In this document: in pieces, positions 9,118 to 16,617 of the stretch | How positions within the stretch are numbered: position 1 is the stretch's first letter | Layout of the letters: every line of letters begins with the position of its first letter | Assembly: GCF_002355635.1 (NCBI RefSeq) | Contig: NZ_AP017558.1 | Location: 496,001 to 560,000, forward strand | DNA: 64,000 nt | Direction: 5' to 3' | Origin: Halopenitus persicus | GTDB taxonomy: Archaea > Halobacteriota > Halobacteria > Halobacteriales > Haloferacaceae | Program-made: the position numbers and the translations under genes | Notes under the pieces: generated by a model | Told to the model about the DNA's origin: nothing | The model's input: the letters and a program-made list of their open reading frames with translations, nothing else | Database searches by the model: none

Positions 9118-10344
9118 TCACTCCTCCAGGAACCTGATGTACTCGTCGAGGTTTTCCTCGATCCGGTCCATCTCCTCGGCCGCGATCGACGCGTTGCCGA
9201 GCCGGCGGCCCCGCTCGAGCCGGGTCTTGTGCGTCTCGAAGGCGTCCCAGGAGCGGTCGAGCAGCGGCTCCAGGTCGAACCCGCCCAAAAGCAGGAGGAC
9301 GTCGACCTTGCCGCGGGCGCCGTCGGCGATGGAGACCGTCGACATCCCCGGCGCGTTGATCCCCCGCTCCCGCTTCCAGGACTCGAAGGCGGAGTTGACC
9401 GCGTTCTCGCTGAAGTCCTCGTCGTCGGCGAGCCCGCGGGGAACCCGCACGATCGCGAACGCCGTCTTCGTCGTCGAGACGTCCATCGGCACGAAGGCGT
9501 TCTCCGCGGCCTTCTCGAACATGTACTCGATGTCGTAGACGTTCGCGTTCATGTCCGTCGCGATGGCGGGCGTGAAGTGGTAGGCGCCGATCTGGGAGGG
9601 GACGCTCACGTAGTCCTGCACGTCGATCACGCCCTGGGTCTCCCGCCCCGCGCTGATCATCAGGTCGAACGCCTCGATCAGTCGCTCGTTGACGACGTCG
9701 TTCGGATGGCTATGTGCGTCGTCGTCGCCACCCATCTGGGCGATGTGGGTGTTCGCGCCAAGCAGGACCATGTCGGCGTTCTGGGTTCCGTCGGGCATCC
9801 GGAGGAGTCGAGAGAGTCCACAGACCGCGTTGAACTGCTGTTGGGGCGGCTCGTCCTCGTAGGGCCAGACGCCGATCGCCGCGTGGATGACGTCCTCCAT
9901 CCACGGCTCGTAGGCGTCGCTGTCGCTCCCGTTCTTGAACGTCCGGATCGTGTAGGGGATCGACCCGTTGCCGGTCCCGCCGCCGAGCGTCGCGATGTGC
10001 ATGAACGCGTCGGCGGTCGGCACCACGCCGCGGATCGAGCGGATGATCTCGTCGATGCTCTCCTCGGCGAGCCGCTCGCCGTCGGCGAAGACGTTGCCCG
10101 CCCCCTCGTCGCTGCCGAAGACCATCGCGTGGTCGCCCAGCGAGTCGGAGTCCCCGAGGTTGTTCTCGAGGCGGTCGATCGTGTTCCGGATGTCCGTCCG
10201 GTTCGTGTTCATCACGAGGATCCGGTCCTCGACGCCGGGGTTCTCCCGGCGGTTGAAGAACTGCGAGGCGATGCGGCCGCCGCCCTCGCCGGATGCGATG
10301 ACTGCCCAGCGCGTGTACGTGTCGGTTCGTTGTTGTCGTGACAT
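9118..10344 (-). CDS. Divergent tubulin/FtsZ-superfamily protein (tubulin-like 3)
   Basis: 408 residues. Residues 12-24 (RWAVIASGEGGGR) form a Rossmann first strand with a glycine loop equivalent to tubulin/FtsZ T1. The signature GGGTGNG lies at 121-127 after strand FMHIAT. A later strand ends in ADMVLLGANTHI, matching the FtsZ strand that carries the nucleotide-contacting Asn; NERLIEAFDLM is placed like the T7 synergy loop, though the catalytic acidic residue is not obvious. It lacks the sequence features of FtsZ1, FtsZ2 or CetZ. The C-terminus is helical (about 345-408), useful for partner binding. No membrane segment. GTP binding is likely; polymerisation and hydrolysis are inferences. The gene sits between two membrane proteins of the same operon. 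Confidence 0.82.
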   Translation of the reverse strand: MSRQQRTDTYTRWAVIASGEGGGRIASQFFNRRENPGVEDRILVMNTNRTDIRNTIDRLENNLGDSDSLGDHAMVFGSDEGAGNVFADGERLAEESIDEIIRSIRGVVPTADAFMHIATLGGGTGNGSIPYTIRTFKNGSDSDAYEPWMEDVIHAAIGVWPYEDEPPQQQFNAVCGLSRLLRMPDGTQNADMVLLGANTHIAQMGGDDDAHSHPNDVVNERLIEAFDLMISAGRETQGVIDVQDYVSVPSQIGAYHFTPAIATDMNANVYDIEYMFEKAAENAFVPMDVSTTKTAFAIVRVPRGLADDEDFSENAVNSAFESWKRERGINAPGMSTVSIADGARGKVDVLLLLGGFDLEPLLDRSWDAFETHKTRLERGRRLGNASIAAEEMDRIEENLDEYIRFLEE

Positions 10345-10358
10345 GCTCTCTCCTTCGG

Positions 10359-12437
10359 TTACGCCACCTTCGTCACTTCGGTCTCATCGCACTCGACGTC
10401 CGAGGCGACGGGCGATTCCTGGAGGGTGTCGACGATCAGCTCGTCCGGCGCGGGCACCGCGAGATACCGGTTGCGGATCTGCGTGTAGGGGATCGACTCC
10501 CCCTCGGCGAGGTTGTGCCGGACGATGTTCGCGATCCGGTTGCCGAACTGCTCGCCGTCGTAGACCAGGACCTCGCCGTCGGCGCGCGTGGCGGTCAGTC
10601 CCTCCTCCTCGGCCCACAGCGCGAGCAGACACGGCAGGAACCGGTCGCTCATCGGGAAGTCCATCGACGTCGAGAGGTACTCCGTCTCGCCGTACTCGGA
10701 CGCGAAGAGGTCGCGGGCGTCCGGCAGCGCCTCGCGGGCGTCGTCCTCGATCCCCGAACAGACCTCCTCGCGGAGCTCGATCTCCGGGATCGTCGCCTCC
10801 AGCTCCAGGTCCTCGTCGACGACGACCTCGCGCTCGACGGCCCCGTATCCCTCCTCGGTCGTCGTGACGGCGAGGTCGTACTCGCCGTAGGGGACCTCCT
10901 CGAAGGTGAGGACGTCGAGGAGGTGGGTCTCGATCGTCCGCGACTCCTCGAGCGAGCCGCCCGCGAGCGAGACGTCGATCCGCCGTTTGGGCCCGCCCTC
11001 GTCGAAGCCGGCCTGCACGGCGACGTCGTAGGCCTCGCCGAAGTCCTCGGCGACGAGCGCCGGCGTCGCGGGCTCGTAGCTGACGTCCTCGTGCAGATCC
11101 GCGTACAGCTCCAGGAACGCGGCCGTCTGCTTGACGTGGAGGTCGTCGCCCGCCACCCGGCCGGTCGTGCGCAGCGTCTCCGTGATGTCGTCCTCGACCG
11201 TCCCGTACGCCTCCGCGACGGCCGCCTTCTCCTCGACGGCGTCGATCGCCGCCGACAGCTCGCCCGCGGCGTTGAGCCAGACGGACCGGTATGCGTCGAG
11301 GTCGCTTGCGGCCCGCAGGTCGCTCACGTACGACTCGTCTGCCGCAGACTGGTACTCGTAGTAGTCGTCCGGCACGTCAGCGTTCGCGAGGATCCGGAGG
11401 TGCTCGTCGAGCTCCGTGCTCATCGACTCGATCATCTCCGTGCAGATGGAGCGCGTTTCCTCCGTGAGCTCACGGACCCGCGCCATATCGAGCGCGGAGT
11501 CGACCGCATCGAGTTCCTCGTGAACGTCCTCGAGGTCCTCCAGGAGGGTCGGCGAGACGTAGTCGGTCACCACCGACGAGGCGGCCGTGTCGACGAACGA
11601 TTCGAGGCTCGACCGCTCGCTCTCGAAGTCCGTCGAGAGGTCGCGTTCGAGCTCGTCGCGCGCTTCGAGCAGCGCGTCGGCCACGGCGTGATACTCGCCC
11701 GCGGCGAGCGCGTCGTCCGCCCGACCGACGCCCCGATCGATCGGGTCGAGGGGGGCATCGGTCGCCTCGGCGATCGCGTCGAGCTCGGCGGCGGCCTCGT
11801 CGATCGCTGCATCCATCGCCGCTTCGGCGTCGTCGAGCGCGTCGAGCAGCGCCCCGAACGAGTTCCCCTCGGGCGCCTGCGGGTCCCGAACGCCGTCGAC
11901 CAGCCCGGCGTCCTGGAGGCGACGCTGCGCGTCCGCGCAGTCGTCGAGCTTCGTGTTGACGTGCGTCCGTGCCGAGTCGGCGATCTCCGATCGCAGCTCG
12001 GAGACGCGGTCCTCGAGCCGTTCGAGATCGCGGACTTCGCCGGTCCCGGTCACCTCGAAGCGGTTCGCCGCCCGGTCGAACTCGACGCCCGACTCCGCGA
12101 GCTGGTCGAGCAGATACGACACCTCCTCCTCGATCGGGTCGGTGTCCCACGCCGACAGCTCGCCGGCGAGCCGGTCGTACTCACGGAGCAGGTCCCTGAC
12201 GTTTTCGCCGACGCGTTGGGCCTTCCCCTCGAAGTACTGGGTCGTCCCGCCGCCGCCGGTCGCGCCCGACTGCCGGGCGTAGACGATCGCCGCGCCGATC
12301 ACGACCGTCGGGATCCCGACGATCAGGGCGTAAAAGCCGATCTCAGAGCCGAAATACCAGAACGCGCCCAACCCGAGGACCGTCGTCACCAGCACGATGC
12401 CACCGATCTGTAGCGTGTATCGAACGTTGTTCTTCAT
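10359..12437 (-). CDS. Membrane-anchored coiled-coil protein with cytoplasmic beta-sandwich
   Basis: 692 residues. Two N-terminal transmembrane helices (about 9-28 and 33-53) with basic flanks place both ends in the cytoplasm. A long Glu/Asp/Ala/Leu-rich helical region (about 70-470) with heptad-like spacing follows. Residues about 485-559 resemble a CarboxypepD_reg/prealbumin-like beta-sandwich (RRIDVSLAGGSLEE, EVPYGEYDLAVTTTEEGY), recalling the cytoplasmic half of the 1075-residue protein two genes on. A compact C-terminal domain (about 560-692) has a winged-helix look, but this is weak. The start overlaps the previous stop as ATGA. I infer a cytoplasmic adaptor between membrane and GTPase. 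Confidence 0.78.
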   Translation of the reverse strand: MKNNVRYTLQIGGIVLVTTVLGLGAFWYFGSEIGFYALIVGIPTVVIGAAIVYARQSGATGGGGTTQYFEGKAQRVGENVRDLLREYDRLAGELSAWDTDPIEEEVSYLLDQLAESGVEFDRAANRFEVTGTGEVRDLERLEDRVSELRSEIADSARTHVNTKLDDCADAQRRLQDAGLVDGVRDPQAPEGNSFGALLDALDDAEAAMDAAIDEAAAELDAIAEATDAPLDPIDRGVGRADDALAAGEYHAVADALLEARDELERDLSTDFESERSSLESFVDTAASSVVTDYVSPTLLEDLEDVHEELDAVDSALDMARVRELTEETRSICTEMIESMSTELDEHLRILANADVPDDYYEYQSAADESYVSDLRAASDLDAYRSVWLNAAGELSAAIDAVEEKAAVAEAYGTVEDDITETLRTTGRVAGDDLHVKQTAAFLELYADLHEDVSYEPATPALVAEDFGEAYDVAVQAGFDEGGPKRRIDVSLAGGSLEESRTIETHLLDVLTFEEVPYGEYDLAVTTTEEGYGAVEREVVVDEDLELEATIPEIELREEVCSGIEDDAREALPDARDLFASEYGETEYLSTSMDFPMSDRFLPCLLALWAEEEGLTATRADGEVLVYDGEQFGNRIANIVRHNLAEGESIPYTQIRNRYLAVPAPDELIVDTLQESPVASDVECDETEVTKVA

Positions 12438-13552
12438 AGGAGCACCTCCAGGAGCGTCGATCCGAGCAGGACCGACAGCACCGTTCCGACGATGACGCCG
12501 AGGGCGGCGATGGCGAACGCCTTCTTCAGATCGCTCCAGCCGTACTCCACCGAGCTCCGTCGCCGGCGTTCCCGGCGGATCGACTCGAGGTCACGTTTCG
12601 CGATCCAGTTGCCGACGCCGCCGCCGACCGCGCCGAACAGGAGGAACGACCCGAGCAGCGCGCCGATGGCGGTCAGCCTCGCGGTGCGGGCCTCCGCTTT
12701 GGCGGCGGCGAGGTAGCGATCGACCGACGCGTCCAGCGTCGCGAGCGTCCGCTCGTGGTGGGCTTCGTGCCGGACGAACCCCTGTGCCGCGCCGGCGGTC
12801 CCGTCCTGGGCGGCGAGGAAGAGCGCGGCGGAGAGGTCCTCGCCGGTGGCGTTGACCTCGCGTCGCGTCTCGCTCGCCGCCGTCACGTTGACGTCTGCGC
12901 TCGTCGGCGACGACGAGTCGGCTGCCTCCGAGAGGGTCGACCGGAGATCCGCCGCCCCGGTCAGCGACCGGTTGTACGCCGACAGCTCCGCCGCGATCGG
13001 CCCGTCGTCGTCGCTTCCCGCCACGAACCGCAGGGTGACCGGATCGTCGAGATACGACAGCGTCGTCCGCTGCGGCGTCACGATCGTCAACGTCGGCCCC
13101 TCGACTCCCTGGCGTTGCTCCTCGAACGTCGCGATGTCGCCCTCGAAGGCGACGTCCCCGGTCCGAACCGTGTAGTGATAGTCGCCGGACCCCTCGATCG
13201 ACAGTTCTTCGGCGTCCGCAAGGGTCCACGCGTCACCGGCCGGCTCCTCGCCGCTTCCCCCACAGAACACGACGCGTGCCTCCGTTCCCGGATACAGTGC
13301 GACCGTGTCCCCGGGGCCGATCACGTCGCCGTTCTGGAGCAACAGCAGCAATGAGAACTCGCTCGTCGCCTCGTCGCTCGAGCACGCCGTGTTCGCATCC
13401 TGATAGCCGACGTCGGCCGCGACGCCGGCGACCGCGCCGCCGGTCGCCAGGGCGACGACGAGCCAGCAGGCGACGAGGCCGGCCAGGACCCGGGATCGCG
13501 TCGCACTCATCGGTCCGTCAGTCGGACCCGCCGGTCCTCCGGTCGCACTCAT
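12434..13552 (-). CDS. Exported protein with two C-terminal transmembrane helices
   Basis: 372 residues. The N-terminal signal peptide (about 18-45 from the chosen start, ending AVAGVAA) is followed by an extracellular domain (about 46-285) containing a Cys in TACSSDE and another in VVFCGGSG, possibly a disulphide. Then come a transmembrane helix (about 292-315), a strongly basic cytoplasmic loop (KRDLESIRRERRRRSSVEYG) and a final helix (about 345-370). The ATGA overlap with the upstream gene supports start 13552; ATG 13510 would give a cleaner signal peptide and remains possible. It also overlaps the downstream gene by ATGA. No known family; envelope subunit of the cluster by context. Confidence 0.75.
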   Translation of the reverse strand: MSATGGPAGPTDGPMSATRSRVLAGLVACWLVVALATGGAVAGVAADVGYQDANTACSSDEATSEFSLLLLLQNGDVIGPGDTVALYPGTEARVVFCGGSGEEPAGDAWTLADAEELSIEGSGDYHYTVRTGDVAFEGDIATFEEQRQGVEGPTLTIVTPQRTTLSYLDDPVTLRFVAGSDDDGPIAAELSAYNRSLTGAADLRSTLSEAADSSSPTSADVNVTAASETRREVNATGEDLSAALFLAAQDGTAGAAQGFVRHEAHHERTLATLDASVDRYLAAAKAEARTARLTAIGALLGSFLLFGAVGGGVGNWIAKRDLESIRRERRRRSSVEYGWSDLKKAFAIAALGVIVGTVLSVLLGSTLLEVLL

Positions 13553-13806
13553 CGGTCCTCCACCTCCTGATGGTACGCGCGGAGGCCGCCGATCACCGAG
13601 CCGGCCGCGATCCCGAATCCGGCACCGGCGCCGACCAACAGCGGCAGCTGCTCGGCAAGGGCGACCGCGGCCCGGGCCGTCGCCAGCCGCGAGGCGGGGT
13701 CGCTGCCGGCCGCCAGCGGAACGAACAGCAGGACCGCGACGACGGCTGCGCTGCCGAGTACGATCGCGATGGCGAACTGGTAGGCGGGACGGTCAGGCCG
13801 CTTCAT
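13549..13806 (-). CDS. Small two-transmembrane protein (85 aa)
   Basis: Two hydrophobic helices (about 10-33 and 53-76) separated by a short Ala/Arg-rich loop, with a basic N-terminus (MKRPDRPAYQ) and a charged C-terminus (RAYHQEVEDR). The gene overlaps the upstream tubulin-like gene by 14 bp and the downstream gene by 4 bp, so it is firmly embedded in the operon and unlikely to be spurious. No catalytic motif. It could be a membrane receptor or chaperone for the tubulin-like protein encoded immediately before it; that is inference from overlap alone. Confidence 0.72.
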   Translation of the reverse strand: MKRPDRPAYQFAIAIVLGSAAVVAVLLFVPLAAGSDPASRLATARAAVALAEQLPLLVGAGAGFGIAAGSVIGGLRAYHQEVEDR

Positions 13807-14971
13807 ACGTCTCTGCTATCTCCTCGATCTCCCGGATCCGGTCGAGGTCGGTTCGCTCGAACGTGTACACCGTCGTACACGACACGAGGTTGCGGCTCGT
13901 GGGCACCATTCCGAGGTTGACTTCCGAACAGTGCTCGTTCAGTCGGCGACGGACCTCCGAAATATCGATCCGATACTCGGGGTCGGCGATGTACTGCCGG
14001 GGCGCACGGACGTGGCCGATCGCCTTCTTCGCGTCCCCGAAGGTGACGTCGTCGACGCTCTGTTTGGCCTGTGCGAGATACGCGAGCTCGGCCGCGTCGA
14101 CCTGCTGGTCGCCGATGAACGGGAGGAAATATCCCGGCAGCGACTTCGTCATCTCGATCGACCGGCCGATCGTTCCGTACCCCGGCTCCCCGTCGGGACC
14201 GGCGCCGAACGACAGCGAGGTGACGATGTCCTGAATGTCGATGATCGGCGCGTCGATCTCGTCGTACTCGCCGGGATCGATCCGCTCGACGACGGGGCCC
14301 GACACCAGGTCGACGACCGACCCGGCGACGTACTCGTTGTACTCGGCGAACCGGCCCTCGGCGGAGTCCTCGTACCCGAGCCGCTGGTTGTCGACCAGCA
14401 GGACTCCGTCGACCGTCTCCTCGAGCCGGTCGAGCCCGTAGACCGCGTTCGAGGCCTGCCGACCGGCGCTTATCGTCTCCTCCTCGTCGTCGCGTACGTG
14501 GACCGACTCCTGCGTGTTCGGCACCACGGCGACGGCGATCACCTTGACGTCGCCGGCCGCGTACCGGCGGATCGCGTCCACGACGTGCGGGGCGATCCCG
14601 CAACCCGTGCCGCCGCCGAGCCCGAGAAAGACGAACGCGAACGGCACGTTGCCCTCCTCGCCGAATCGCTCCTCCAACATCGGCACGAGCTGCCGGCCGT
14701 GCCGTTCCATCACGTCGTTCGCGCGTCGCGGTCGTCGTCCGAATCCGCCGGTGACGACCTCCTCGAACCCCGCCTGGGTCCCCGGGACCAGTCCGTCGGT
14801 CTCCGAGACCCCTATCCACTCGTCGTCGTCGATGTTGGAGAGGTTCTCGAGGTCGCGCACCGTGGAGTTCAACGCGAGCGGTGCCGCTTCGATGCGGATG
14901 CCCTCGTGGGCGAACACCTCGTCCACCAGGGCGCTGCCCGCCTGTCCCGTACCCACGAATAGATACACCAT
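13793..14971 (-). CDS. Divergent tubulin/FtsZ-superfamily protein (tubulin-like 2)
   Basis: 392 residues and the most canonical of the three. The N-terminus MVYLFVGTGQAGSALVDEVF gives strand 1 and the T1 glycine loop (7-13). FVFLGLGGGTGCG (113-125) carries the tubulin signature at 119-125. VKVIAVAVVPNT (142-153) matches the strand after helix H4, DGVLLVDNQRL (188-198) matches the FtsZ strand ending in a base-contacting Asn, and YNEYVAGSVVDLVSG (211-225) occupies the T7/H8 position. The C-terminal domain ends near residue 380 with no extended tail. It resembles CetZ in spacing, but the CetZ/FtsZ T7 signature (NxDFxD) is absent. Cytoplasmic GTPase; filament formation is inferred. A TATA-like element 40 nt upstream suggests its own transcript start. 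Confidence 0.88.
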   Translation of the reverse strand: MVYLFVGTGQAGSALVDEVFAHEGIRIEAAPLALNSTVRDLENLSNIDDDEWIGVSETDGLVPGTQAGFEEVVTGGFGRRPRRANDVMERHGRQLVPMLEERFGEEGNVPFAFVFLGLGGGTGCGIAPHVVDAIRRYAAGDVKVIAVAVVPNTQESVHVRDDEEETISAGRQASNAVYGLDRLEETVDGVLLVDNQRLGYEDSAEGRFAEYNEYVAGSVVDLVSGPVVERIDPGEYDEIDAPIIDIQDIVTSLSFGAGPDGEPGYGTIGRSIEMTKSLPGYFLPFIGDQQVDAAELAYLAQAKQSVDDVTFGDAKKAIGHVRAPRQYIADPEYRIDISEVRRRLNEHCSEVNLGMVPTSRNLVSCTTVYTFERTDLDRIREIEEIAETYEAA

Positions 14972-15006
14972 ACCCGAAAGTCAGCTAATATGTCTGGCAA
15001 CACCCA

Positions 15007-15016
15007 CATATATCTT
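15007..15016 (-). promoter_or_regulatory. Putative TATA box for tubulin-like 2 and following genes
   Basis: Minus-strand AAGATATATG, centred about 40 nt upstream of the start at 14971, inside a 134-bp gap that follows the stop of the upstream helical protein. It would give a leader of roughly 13 nt. A second AT element (14984-14993) lies nearer the start. The gap makes an internal promoter plausible, splitting the cluster into transcription units. Confidence 0.5.
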
Positions 15017-15105
15017 CCGAGTGTGGGAGTACAGTTCCCCGCCAGTGTCAGTCGGTTTCGCCCACGGTCGCGGACCGGCGACCGTCCGCATCGGCGGGCC
15101 GCCGA

Positions 15106-16611
15106 TCACCCACGGAGGCTTCGCAACATCACGCTGTACTGGTTCTGGTCGTAGAGCCCCTCGACGTGATCGATGACGGCCTCCGTCACCGTACAGATCC
15201 CGGCGGCTCGATCCGGCTGCCCGGCGTTCAGCAGGTTCTCGGCTTCCGTGAGGTTCGTGTCCACGACCGACAGGAAGTACAGCGGGATGCTGTGGTTGTG
15301 GTCGGACCGTTCCTCGACGTAGTCGGTCTCGATCGCCTCGCGGCGGTCGCGAAGCGACGCCACGCGGTCCTCGACGGCCGCCGCGTCGGCTCCCGGTCCT
15401 GGGACCCTCCCGGTTCCGTCCAACGCGCCGAGGAGCTGACGGTCGTAGAAGGTCAGCTCCTCGTGGGCCGCGAACAGGAGGACGCGGTTCGTCTCGTCGA
15501 TCCGGTCGAGACGCGACTCGAGCTCCTCAACGCGCTCCGCCAGCCGATCCGCGACCGGCCCGTCGTGGTCCGCGAGCCGGTCGTCGATCGTTCCGACGAG
15601 CGCGGAGACGTCGTCCGGGTCGACGCTGTCGAGCATGCTTCGGGCAGTCGCCATCTCGTCGAGTCGCGTCGCCGCCGTCTCCAGCGCGTCTGCCGCCGGA
15701 TCGGTTCGACCCGCTTCGAGCGCCTCGAAGAGGTCGCGTGCCTCGCGCGACCGCGGCGTCGCGGACTCGCGGGCGCGCCTGACGGCGGTCCGTACGTCGT
15801 CCTCGCTGGCGTCCGTTTCGGTCGTCCCGTCGGATCGAGGCGCGTCGGGGTCCGCGTCCCGGGCGAACGATCCCCGGCTCGAGTCGGCGTCGAATCCGGA
15901 GTCCCGTTCGCGGACCTTCCGCGTCGCCTCGCGGACGCGGCGGTCGAGGTCGTCGTCCTCGTTCACCTCGACGTCGACCGCCGTGAGCAGCTCCGACACC
16001 GCCTCACGAAGTCGATTGCGATCGCTTTCCTCGCGTCGCCGTCGGCGCGACCGGGACCGTCGACGCTCGGCGAGATCGGCGACCGAGTCGATCCCGTCGG
16101 TTCGATCGACGACGTCGCTCGCGCGCTCGTGCTCGTCGAGCCGGTCGAGGGCCTCCCGCAGCGTCTCCTCGATCCGCGATTCGGAGGCCCGCCGTGCCCC
16201 GGCCAGCTGGTCGAGCAACCGGCTGGAGACCGACGCGCTGGGGCGGACGTCTCGGGAGACGCTTCGGGCCGCCTGCCGCACCGTTTCGGCCTCGGTTGCG
16301 TCCCTGTCGCGTCCGCCACCGCGACCCGGCGTCGCCGCCTCGATCCGGATGCGGTCCGTCTCGAGGGCCCGGCGCAGCGACTCGGCTTTCGAGACCGGGT
16401 CGGAGTCGGGCGACGGGCCCCGGGAGTCGGGGAGGTCGGCGGCGGACACGATCCGGTCGATCGACGTCCCCAGCGAATCGAGCCGTCGTTCGACGTCCGT
16501 CGCCGAGGGGGATGCGCCTAGCCGGTCCGCGATCCGGTCGATGTCGTCGCCGTCGTCGCTCGACCGGTCGAAGAGGCCGAGCAGCACGATCGGCAGGATG
16601 CTCGTCGTCAT
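15106..16611 (-). CDS. Helical/coiled-coil cytoplasmic protein of the tubulin cluster
   Basis: 501 residues, almost entirely predicted helical, rich in Asp, Glu, Arg and Ala, with a short hydrophobic start (MTTSILPIVLLGLF) that is too short for a secure transmembrane helix but could be a membrane-tethering amphipath. Highly charged Arg/Ser tracts occur around 195-215 ([14 protein letters not shown]). The C-terminal 100 residues (about 400-501) look more globular, with YFLSVVDTNLTEAENLL. It starts 6 bp after the zinc-finger tubulin gene, so the two are probably translated from one message. There is no known domain. By analogy with cytoskeletal systems it may be a GTPase-binding scaffold; this is inference. 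Confidence 0.75.
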   Translation of the reverse strand: MTTSILPIVLLGLFDRSSDDGDDIDRIADRLGASPSATDVERRLDSLGTSIDRIVSAADLPDSRGPSPDSDPVSKAESLRRALETDRIRIEAATPGRGGGRDRDATEAETVRQAARSVSRDVRPSASVSSRLLDQLAGARRASESRIEETLREALDRLDEHERASDVVDRTDGIDSVADLAERRRSRSRRRRREESDRNRLREAVSELLTAVDVEVNEDDDLDRRVREATRKVRERDSGFDADSSRGSFARDADPDAPRSDGTTETDASEDDVRTAVRRARESATPRSREARDLFEALEAGRTDPAADALETAATRLDEMATARSMLDSVDPDDVSALVGTIDDRLADHDGPVADRLAERVEELESRLDRIDETNRVLLFAAHEELTFYDRQLLGALDGTGRVPGPGADAAAVEDRVASLRDRREAIETDYVEERSDHNHSIPLYFLSVVDTNLTEAENLLNAGQPDRAAGICTVTEAVIDHVEGLYDQNQYSVMLRSLRG

Positions 16612-16617
16612 CGGCGT

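Noticed and set aside
7873-10341. Long plus-strand ORF (over 800 codons) opposite the tubulin-cluster genes
   Set aside because: It is an antisense shadow produced by GC-rich codon use; the minus-strand frames encode recognisable folds, signal peptides and helices.
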